The translations under genes and the position numbers were made by a program. A model generated the notes under the pieces. That model was not told where the DNA came from. It was given only the letters and a program-made list of their open reading frames with translations, and made no database searches. Positions 28,748 through 37,700 of a DNA stretch of 64,000 bases are shown piece after piece (the first letter of the stretch is position 1; the number at the start of each line of letters is the position of its first letter). The DNA is taken from positions 124,001-188,000 of the forward strand of contig OZ241746.1 of NCBI GenBank assembly GCA_965201045.1, read 5' to 3'. This DNA comes from JAPORK01 sp026710285. Its GTDB lineage: Bacteria; Pseudomonadota; Gammaproteobacteria; Pseudomonadales; Endozoicomonadaceae.

Positions 28748-31700
28748 TTACTTTATTGGTATATAACCATTAACGTTTAATTCATCAACAAAAGGATTGG
28801 GAAATATTTTTGTATGCAGCTCACGAGTTGTGACATTTATAGGGTTGATATCACCATCAGCAAGAAACTCATAAACAGTCCACATCGGTCTACTGATACT
28901 TTCTACTTCTGCTATCTCTACTACGGTTATATGATCATAACCAACTAATACAGCACCATTATGATGTCTAAATATTGATGATAAAAAATTGCCTGTATAT
29001 GGACCATAATGGTATTTAAACTGTTTAAAAGCTACAGCGGATTCTAATACGTACACCAGCTGTGTAACATAAGGATGATCATGTGTAAGAGATAACGGAA
29101 ATTGACTATACATTGCCCGGGTAAACACAAAATTATATAAATCCCATAAATGAAGGCGTTTTCCTGATAACTGATATGTCAATAAAATGGTACCGGTATC
29201 ACAGGCTATGTGGGATCTAAGATTTGAAGACATTAACAGACCCCATACTCCTGAAACAGAATTATGATCAGTAAACTCTAAATAAGCGCCAGAGATTCCA
29301 CCAGAATAATAACAGGGTGATTTTGTGAATATGCTTTTAAATAGATGCATTGAAAGAGGAGGGAGGGGAGGCTGTGGAGGTACTGTCATCCAAAAAGGTG
29401 AGTCACCCATCTGAAATGATATTGATCCATCCAAATCAACATACCTCTCTATCGGAAGACCCTGTTTATTTACTTTAATCATACACAAAAGAGTCATCCT
29501 GAATGCTTTATTATTATTCGCCATTGCCGCTGCCATCCCTGCAGCAAGATCAATAGCTCCTGCTGCAACTGAAACAGCCATTTCTGCCGCACCTATAATT
29601 GTGCCTGCGATATTAAGCCCTTTATTAACAGGTATTGCAGCAGCTACAACAGGAATACTACCGATCGCAGCAGCACCGGTCACAACGCCTGCCAGAACCG
29701 CAGGACCTGCACCGGCAGCGGCTGCTCCCAGGGTGGCAACGGTACATCCGACCTGCATAACTGCAGCAGTAATATTAGCCCAGCGCTGATGTAGTGCACT
29801 CAAACCCAGTGTGCTAATATAACCTGCCCATTTAAAAGCTTCCCCCAGCCACTGCGGACTGTTACCGGACGGATCAGTATTCATGACCGGATTATTACTT
29901 CCAAACGCATAACCGTCACCCGCTGGATCTTCACTAAGAAAATAACGTTGTCCTGGATTATACGTCCGGTTACCGTTACCTAAAAATTGCCAACCTGTGG
30001 CAGGATCTGTTCGTTCACCATTAAATCCCTGTAAAGTTTGCTGATACAGAGATGGTATTGTTAATTTCCTGTGCCATACCATGCCGTAGGGACTATAAAT
30101 ATTGCGTTGCTTAAAGTGATATTGATTATTGTGATTTTTTCTGAAAATACCGGTAATATCTCCTTTATAACTACTTTGATAATATTCACTGATCATTCCG
30201 TCAGTGGTTTTTGCTACACCCAGGTAACCGGTAATGTGTGTATCCTGCTCCGGAGTGATAATTTTTTCATTTACAACTGCATCACCACAGTAAATAAGAT
30301 AATTGAGACCATCAGAACTTTTTTCCATAACCTCCTTTCCACCACCATCATAGGTATAGTTGCTCAATTTTCCTGCAGATGAAACCACTTGGGTAACTTC
30401 ATTTAGCGCATTGTAAGTAATATGATTATTTTGTCCGTCCACTGTCATATTACCAGTATCATCATAAGTAAAATTTTGTAAATTCGGTCTGTGCTGATTC
30501 CAGGTGGTGCTGATTTTTTGAAGGCGCAGTGGCACTTTAGTATCTGTATAATAATAATTGATTATTTTATCTGTTATTTGTTCTTGTTGTGTGGGCTGTA
30601 ATCTTTCCCGAACCGTAGCCAGTCGATTAAGAGGTGTAAAAATATAATTCTGTCGGATGATTACCGGTGCCTGTTTCAGTCTTGAACCACTAAACGATGT
30701 ATCATGCGGACACAGAGGCAAACCAGACGAACCCTGACATTGCATACTGATTAGATTATTCAACATATCATACCGATAGTACAGTACAGCAAATTGTTTT
30801 TTTTCTGCTGTTTGACTGAGCCTGACAATATTACCATTAATATCATATCTCATCGACCACGCAGAGATAAGCTGTTTTCTCTGTATATCGGCTATTTGAG
30901 CTTTACGTCCCCATGAATCATAATGAAATGTGCGGTGCATACCACTACCATAACTAACATGTTGTATCCGGGAAAAATTATCGTATGCAGGAACCAGCAA
31001 CGTTTCTATATTATTTTTTTTATATGCATGGTAACGGGTATTGACAATACGTCCCAGCCAGTCATATCGAACATCTGTTTTATTACCAGAAATATCTGTA
31101 TTGCTTATAACACGCCGGTTATTATCATATTTCCACTGTAGTTTATAATCAGGATAATGGCTTTTACCGGTTTGGATTAATTGTTGTATTAGTCCGTCAT
31201 CACTATAAAAATAAGTTTTAGTACCTGTGATATCAGTTTTTTTCTGTACTTTCAAAGTAATCTTATTATAATATTTAACCCACTGTTGTTTATTATCTGT
31301 GTATTGACTAACAGGAAGATTTAAAAGATTATACCTCCATGAAAAAATATGTTGGTTTGGTTTTATAATTGTTGCAACCATTCCGTCTTCTGTATAAGTG
31401 TAAAAAGTACGTTTCCCATCTTCTCCTGCATTCCAGATTAGTTGTCCTGCCCGGTTGTAACCAGAGGATGATAACAGATAGTGCTCTCCTGAAACGGGAT
31501 ATGCCCAGGATTGTGCAATATGTTCTGTGAGATTATATATCGAATGCATTCTGTTTCCCGCAGGATCTATAGTATCAGTTAATCGTCCCATTTCATCATA
31601 GTGATGCCTTATAATTCTACCCACGGGATCTTGTGTTATAATCTGTCGTCCAAATCCATCATATACAATAATAGAGACTCGAGCTTTAGATTGTTTATCG

Positions 31701-34306
31701 CTATTAAGACAGAATGATCTTACTGAAGGTAACGGACCTGTAGTTGCCGGTAATGTCCATTGCCTAATCGGTTTACTGAGTACATTGGCTTTTGACACAG
31801 AGATAACAGAGCGTTCACCCTGTGCAGTTTGCTGATAACTAACCACACACCTGTCACTGTCATCATAGTGCATAATAGTTGTTCTGCCATCGGGAAGATA
31901 TGTTCGGATCACTCTGCCGGTATCGTCATAATCCTTTGTAATATTTAGTGTTTGTATATGCCCAAATTCATCTACAACATACTTACTTTTTTGGATAATA
32001 CGCCCGTACTGATCATAACTGGTTTTTTGTACCGGCCACCAGTGACCTGGTTGTTGTTTTCCTGTTATATCAATCGATTCAGTAAAGCTTTTCAGCACTC
32101 TTCCCGTACCGTCAAAAATAACTTTTTGCTGCAATCCATTCACAGCTGTAATTATAACCTGATTGAGATTTTTAGACAGCGTATAATTATAATGAACACT
32201 GGCAGCAAAATCAGTTCCCACAGCACGTTCTGTTTTTATTAGCCGGTCCCACTGATCATAGTAATTACAGTCACTATATTTTTTTTCTGCATCTGTTACC
32301 ATGAGTATCTGATTTGTGAATAAACTGGTTGTAGTATAAGATGACATAAGGCGTTTATTTTCAGATAACTCAATAGCACTATAAGTTTTTTTTGTATCAC
32401 TATCCGGACTTTTTATATAGTAGTAATCTTTAATCACACTATCTGATGGAGTGGTCTCATTTTGCTTTCCTGTCAGTACCAGCTGTTTTAATAAACCGTA
32501 AGTTAACAGATCATCAGGATTGTTATAATAGTGACGTGTTACTGTTAATTGTTGCTTACCCGACTGTTCCGTTTGATGGTCCAGTACAGTAATATAGGCT
32601 TTTCCATTATAGTTAATCTCCTTACGATAATAGTTATAGGTTGTTACAGGTGGTGAGTTTGTATTGGTTCCGGTATCAGCAGGATAATGTACACTGAATT
32701 CAGTGAGCATAGCAAAAGGCCATGCCTTTGAAATAGCAGGACAGGCAGTATCGCCACTCAGTGGACAATAATGATTAATGGTTACACGTCCATAAGTATC
32801 TGTTTGCCTGATCACTCTTCCCAGGGTATCATAACGGGCAGTTACTGTGGTAACAGCAGGTGTATCTGCTGTATCGCCCCACACCCGGGTTATTATTTTT
32901 AAGGGCAGACTATAGGTAGCAGGTAAGTCAGTAAAAGCGGTATGTGCACAACCGTCTGATTGATCAGTACGACAAAAAAAGTAATGCGCTGCTGATAAAA
33001 TATGTCCGGTTCGGTCACTAACCTGCTGCTCATCGGTCATCAGATGATATTTATTGTAGGTACGAATTTCTCGTATAAGACCATTATCCTGCTCAGTCTG
33101 ATAAGTATAACTGACCGGGGCTTCAAACAACCGATCTTTTGATGAATCGGTTGTAATATTTAGTTTTGCATTAAAGCTAAGATAATTGTGTTCATTGCTA
33201 TTGGTTTTACCGTACCGGTAACGACTTACCATAACTGGTTCACCAAAACCCGGATCAATGGTTTCTTTAACCACTGCACACAATGCATGAAATGCTGATG
33301 TGCTATATGAGGGAACTTTTATTTCATCTGTGCAATTATAAGTAATCCGATTACTTAATCCTGTCGGATAATTTACACCCCTTATAAAATGGTACATATA
33401 ATAAAAATAAATACCATGACCCGTATCATCAGGAGATAAAGGAAGGGTGATACTACGTATTTCATTATTTTTTTTATTAATTAATACGACAACCGGCTTA
33501 CCAGTACTTCCCTGACTAACAACCCGGATATTATGACTTTTTCTATATAGTTTAATACTATGTCCTTCAGTATCTTTTATCAATTGCAACAGATGAGTAC
33601 CAGGTATATAACTAAAATTGACATCCCATCCATCCTGTTGCTCTAAACGCACTTCATAACCTTTATGATTGAGTGTTTCCCGCAGACCATTGGCATAAGT
33701 AATTACAAAATGTGTACTGATATCTCCCCGAATAACCATATCATGAAGTTTATGGTACAATGGCCACCAGTGGCCATCTGGCTGCTTCTTTAAATAAAAG
33801 TTTTGTCCAAAAGAGGTGGTTAGCTGACGAGTAACCGGATTGAAATGCGTCAGATTCCAGCTCCAGCCTGTTCCCAATCCGTCCGGGTTAGCTAACGCAC
33901 TGCTGTTATAATTAACATTCAGGTTAATATCAGGCCCATGCCCTAAATTACTGAGCATACTACCTGTTTTAACATAAGCACTGAGAATGCCTGTCCGTGG
34001 ATCTACAGTAGTCCCCCATACTTTTTTAAAATTAAATGCATTTGACCATGGTTCTGTTTTTTCTGCTGCTGGAGAATAAACCCTCTGTGGCTTTTTTTCT
34101 ACATTTGATCTGTGCTTAACATAATATTTATTTTCCGTTTTTTTATTATGAGTATTATGCAAATAATCAAGAGACATAGTGATCTTATCTGTGAAATTGT
34201 TATTTTGTATACTTGCTTCTGTACAAAATGAACTAATTGTGTGGGATAATAATAAAACAATAAATATAGAAAAAAATAAAAATATTTTTTTGTACCACGC
34301 TAACAT
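28748..34306 (-). CDS. RHS/YD-repeat giant F with Cys/His C-terminal domain
   Basis: An 1852-residue protein starting MLAWYKKIFLFF at 34306, with a signal-like segment to about residue 28. N-terminal core resembles B and E, but many positions in the YD shell are private. The C-terminal part is the most distinct of the first array outside B: after the Ala-rich hydrophobic stretch comes MAAAMANNNKAF, then a linker containing the proline run VPPQPPLPPL and a CYYSGG motif. The Cys/His domain still aligns: Cys about 1702 (CDTGTILLTY), His about 1792 (VGYDHITVV, with D for N) and YEF with Glu about 1813. The tail after that is unrelated to C, D or E. It may recognise a different target. Confidence 0.9.
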   Translation of the reverse strand: MLAWYKKIFLFFSIFIVLLLSHTISSFCTEASIQNNNFTDKITMSLDYLHNTHNKKTENKYYVKHRSNVEKKPQRVYSPAAEKTEPWSNAFNFKKVWGTTVDPRTGILSAYVKTGSMLSNLGHGPDINLNVNYNSSALANPDGLGTGWSWNLTHFNPVTRQLTTSFGQNFYLKKQPDGHWWPLYHKLHDMVIRGDISTHFVITYANGLRETLNHKGYEVRLEQQDGWDVNFSYIPGTHLLQLIKDTEGHSIKLYRKSHNIRVVSQGSTGKPVVVLINKKNNEIRSITLPLSPDDTGHGIYFYYMYHFIRGVNYPTGLSNRITYNCTDEIKVPSYSTSAFHALCAVVKETIDPGFGEPVMVSRYRYGKTNSNEHNYLSFNAKLNITTDSSKDRLFEAPVSYTYQTEQDNGLIREIRTYNKYHLMTDEQQVSDRTGHILSAAHYFFCRTDQSDGCAHTAFTDLPATYSLPLKIITRVWGDTADTPAVTTVTARYDTLGRVIRQTDTYGRVTINHYCPLSGDTACPAISKAWPFAMLTEFSVHYPADTGTNTNSPPVTTYNYYRKEINYNGKAYITVLDHQTEQSGKQQLTVTRHYYNNPDDLLTYGLLKQLVLTGKQNETTPSDSVIKDYYYIKSPDSDTKKTYSAIELSENKRLMSSYTTTSLFTNQILMVTDAEKKYSDCNYYDQWDRLIKTERAVGTDFAASVHYNYTLSKNLNQVIITAVNGLQQKVIFDGTGRVLKSFTESIDITGKQQPGHWWPVQKTSYDQYGRIIQKSKYVVDEFGHIQTLNITKDYDDTGRVIRTYLPDGRTTIMHYDDSDRCVVSYQQTAQGERSVISVSKANVLSKPIRQWTLPATTGPLPSVRSFCLNSDKQSKARVSIIVYDGFGRQIITQDPVGRIIRHHYDEMGRLTDTIDPAGNRMHSIYNLTEHIAQSWAYPVSGEHYLLSSSGYNRAGQLIWNAGEDGKRTFYTYTEDGMVATIIKPNQHIFSWRYNLLNLPVSQYTDNKQQWVKYYNKITLKVQKKTDITGTKTYFYSDDGLIQQLIQTGKSHYPDYKLQWKYDNNRRVISNTDISGNKTDVRYDWLGRIVNTRYHAYKKNNIETLLVPAYDNFSRIQHVSYGSGMHRTFHYDSWGRKAQIADIQRKQLISAWSMRYDINGNIVRLSQTAEKKQFAVLYYRYDMLNNLISMQCQGSSGLPLCPHDTSFSGSRLKQAPVIIRQNYIFTPLNRLATVRERLQPTQQEQITDKIINYYYTDTKVPLRLQKISTTWNQHRPNLQNFTYDDTGNMTVDGQNNHITYNALNEVTQVVSSAGKLSNYTYDGGGKEVMEKSSDGLNYLIYCGDAVVNEKIITPEQDTHITGYLGVAKTTDGMISEYYQSSYKGDITGIFRKNHNNQYHFKQRNIYSPYGMVWHRKLTIPSLYQQTLQGFNGERTDPATGWQFLGNGNRTYNPGQRYFLSEDPAGDGYAFGSNNPVMNTDPSGNSPQWLGEAFKWAGYISTLGLSALHQRWANITAAVMQVGCTVATLGAAAAGAGPAVLAGVVTGAAAIGSIPVVAAAIPVNKGLNIAGTIIGAAEMAVSVAAGAIDLAAGMAAAMANNNKAFRMTLLCMIKVNKQGLPIERYVDLDGSISFQMGDSPFWMTVPPQPPLPPLSMHLFKSIFTKSPCYYSGGISGAYLEFTDHNSVSGVWGLLMSSNLRSHIACDTGTILLTYQLSGKRLHLWDLYNFVFTRAMYSQFPLSLTHDHPYVTQLVYVLESAVAFKQFKYHYGPYTGNFLSSIFRHHNGAVLVGYDHITVVEIAEVESISRPMWTVYEFLADGDINPINVTTRELHTKIFPNPFVDELNVNGYIPIK

Positions 34307-34727
34307 TTTTATACCCCTGAATTCAAACCTTAATAAATAAATTAACAGTTGAATTTTGGCAATTTCCTATACCACAGGTAAAATTACTTCTACGATGTTC
34401 CGGATGTTTTTTGGTATCTTTGTTAATTCCTTTAACTTATTGAGTCAAATGTGAAAAACCCAAATTAAGGAAAATAACAGTCCAATGCCAGAAAAGACTG
34501 TTTATTTCCTTACAAAAAGAAGAAAACAAAAAATGACCAGATCAGGGCGCAGCCATGCAGGAATACTTGTTGTTTTCAAGCAGCTGCAACGCCAATATGG
34601 ACGTTTTTTGTGAAAGCTGAGCAATATGATAAAACATCAACAGACCCAGGCAGGATTTACATTGATGATTTTGCTATGCAGTTTTGCTGATTAAAAAAAT
34701 TGCACATGATCAGATATCAGTACACAA
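34307..34727. other. Spacer F-G with unrelated inserted block
   Basis: 421 bp. Both ends align with the G-H spacer (40266-40594): the leader part beside F, and the segment reading KTSTDPGRIYIDDF on the plus strand beside G. Between them, roughly 34485-34615, lies a block absent from the other spacer and richer in GC. Confidence 0.5.
34485..34613 (+). CDS. Small basic open frame inside inserted block, uncertain
   Basis: A 42-codon plus-strand frame starting MPEKTVYFLTKRRKQK and ending QLQRQYGRFL. It coincides with the block that distinguishes this spacer from the G-H spacer, which is why I record it. The product would be very basic (KRRKQKMTRSGR). An AAGG lies about 15 bases upstream, too far for a good site. 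It could be a remnant of an imported mobile gene or chance. I do not recognise it. Confidence 0.2.
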   Translation: MPEKTVYFLTKRRKQKMTRSGRSHAGILVVFKQLQRQYGRFL

Positions 34728-37700
34728 TTATGAGTTAATTTTTATCTGCATATAACCAGTAATAATTATTTTCCCCTGCTCAGAGTTATAAAAAAAATCA
34801 TTTAGCTTTCTGACGTATGTAACATCCAAACCTCGTTCTCTACAAAAATTGTAAATGCCATATTTGATTATGAAGCTATCTTGTATTTGTTTTATTACAG
34901 CTATATGATTATAACCACTTGCTATTATACAACTATCGACACGATTAAGTGCACAATACAGATCATGTATAGTATAATTTCTCAAATTGAAGAGTATGCG
35001 ACCTTTTTTCAGAGGTTTCAATATTTCATTTAAAGCTACAAAATAGGGATGATTTTCTGAAAAAACTTCAGTACAGTCAGGACATTCACTTCGTACAGAC
35101 AAAAAATTTGCCAGTTCACCGATGGGAAGCTGTTTGTTAGCAAGATGATATGCTAACAAAATAGTACCAGTGTCACACTCTATATTATCTTTAAATGATG
35201 AGCCACGTAAATAAAGCCACGCCTGTGAAACTTCTTTCTCATTCAGGAATGTTAAATATCCATCGGGTGCAAGCACCGAAAGCTCCTTTATAATAACAGA
35301 AGCTGGAGAAGCAGCAGGAAAAAATTCCGGTGGAGTATACAGAGCACTCATAAGTGCTTCTTCAGAAAAACCAAAATTCTTATCAATAGCTAATACACCT
35401 GATCCGAAAGAATTCTTTGACTTTATTGAAAACATCCGAAAAGGAAATTTAACCATCGGAACATCAATTGCATCTTCTCCCTGTCCGGCAATGGCAGAGG
35501 GCAGAAAATCAATCCCCCCTGCTGCAATTGAGACAGCCATTTCTGCCATACCTATAATCTTGCCTGCAAGATTAAGCCCTTTGTTAGCAGGTACTGCAGA
35601 AGCTACAACAGGAATACTGCTGATTAAAGTAGTACCTGCTACAACCCCTGCCAACGCTGCAGAGCCTGCACCGGCAACCGCTGCTCCCAGAGTAGCAACG
35701 GTACATCCTAACTGTACAACTGCAGAGGTAATGTTCGCCCAGCGTTGATGTAGTGCACCTAAACCCAGCGTACTCACATATCCTGCCCATTTAAACGCTT
35801 CTCCCAGCCATCGTGGACTGTTACCAGACGGATCAGTATTCATGACCGGATTATTACTACCAAAAGCATAACCATCATCCGCCTGATCTTCACTGAGGAA
35901 ATAATGTTGTTCTGGATTATACGTCCGGTTGCCATTACCTAAAAATTGCCATCCCGTAGCAGGATCTGTTCGTTCACCATCAAACCCTTGTAACGTTTGT
36001 TGATAAAGTGGTAGTCTCTTTGATTTTTTATGCCAAATCATGCCATAAGGACTGTAAATATTACGTTGCTGAAAGTAATAGCGTCCATTGTTGTTTTTTT
36101 TAAAAATCCCAGTAATATCACCCTTATAACTGCTTTGATAATATTCACTTATTATACCGTCTGTTGCTTTTGCCACACCGAGATAACCTGTAATGTGTGA
36201 GTCCTGTTGTGGATCAGTAATTTTTTCGTTTATAAGTGTATTACCACAATAAAAAAGATAACTAAGCCCATTGACGTTTTTTTCCATAACTTCTTTACCA
36301 CTACCATCATAGGTGTAATCGCTTAATTTTCCTGCTGAAGAAATAACCCGAATAACTTCATTCAGTGCATTATAAATAATATGATGATTTTGTCCGTCTA
36401 CTGCCATATTACCCCTATTATCATAAATAAAATTTTGTAAAACTGGTCTGTTATGATTCCAAGCAGTACTGATTTGCTGAAAACGCAGAGGTACCTTAGT
36501 ATTTGTATAATAATAATTTATCACTTTGCTTATTGTTTGTTTTTGCTGTACAGGTTGTAATACTTCCTGTATACTATTTAATCGGTTAAGTGGTGTAAAC
36601 GTATAATCCTGCCGAATAATTACCGGTGCCTGTTTCAACCCGGAACCACTGAGTGATGTATCATGCGGGCACAAAGGCAAACCAGGTGAACCCTGACACT
36701 GCACACTGATCAGGTTATCCAACATGTCATATTTATAATGCAGAATAGCAAATTGTTTCTTTTCTGCTGTTTGACTGATTCTGATAATATTACCACTAAT
36801 ATCATATATCATTGACCATGCAGATATAAGCTGCTCCCTTTGTATATCGGTTATCTGATCTTTATGTCCCCAGGCATCATAGTGAAATGTACGATACAGA
36901 CCATTGCCATAATTAATATGTTGTATACGTGAAAAGCGATCGTATGCAGGTACAAATAATTTTTCGATATTATTTTTTTGATATGACTGGTAACTGATAC
37001 GAGAAATACGTCCCAACCAGTCATATTGATTAACTGTTTTATTACCAGAGATATCTGTAGTATTTATAATACGTCTATTATTATCATACTTCTGTTGTAG
37101 CTTATAATCAGAGTAGCTATTCTTTCCAACATGAATTAATTCCTGTATTAATCCGTCATCGCTATAAGAGTAATTTTTAGTACCCGTAATATCTGTTTTT
37201 TGCTGTATATTTAATGTAACGTGATTATAATCAATAATCCATTGCCGTTTATTATCTGTAAACTGACTAACAGGAAGATTTAAGCAATTATATTGCCATG
37301 AAAAAATATGTCGGTTTGGCGTTGTAATTGTTGCAATTAATCCATCTTTTGTGTAAGTATAAAAAGTACGTTTTTTATCTTCTTTCGCATGCCAAATTAA
37401 CTGTCCAGCCTGGTTATAGCCAGATGATGACAGCAGATAACGTTCACCTGAAACAGGATACGTCCATGACTGTATAATCTGTCCTGTCAGATTATATACC
37501 AGATGCACCCTGTTCCCAGCAGGATCAATAGTATCAGTTAATCGTCCCAGTGGATCATAGTTTTGCTTGATAATTCTACCTTCAGGATCTTTTGTCATGA
37601 TTTGTCGCCCAAAACCATCATAAGTGATCACAGATACTCGGGAATCAGGTTGTTTATCACTATTAATACATAATGATCTTACAGAAGGCAGTGGAAATAT

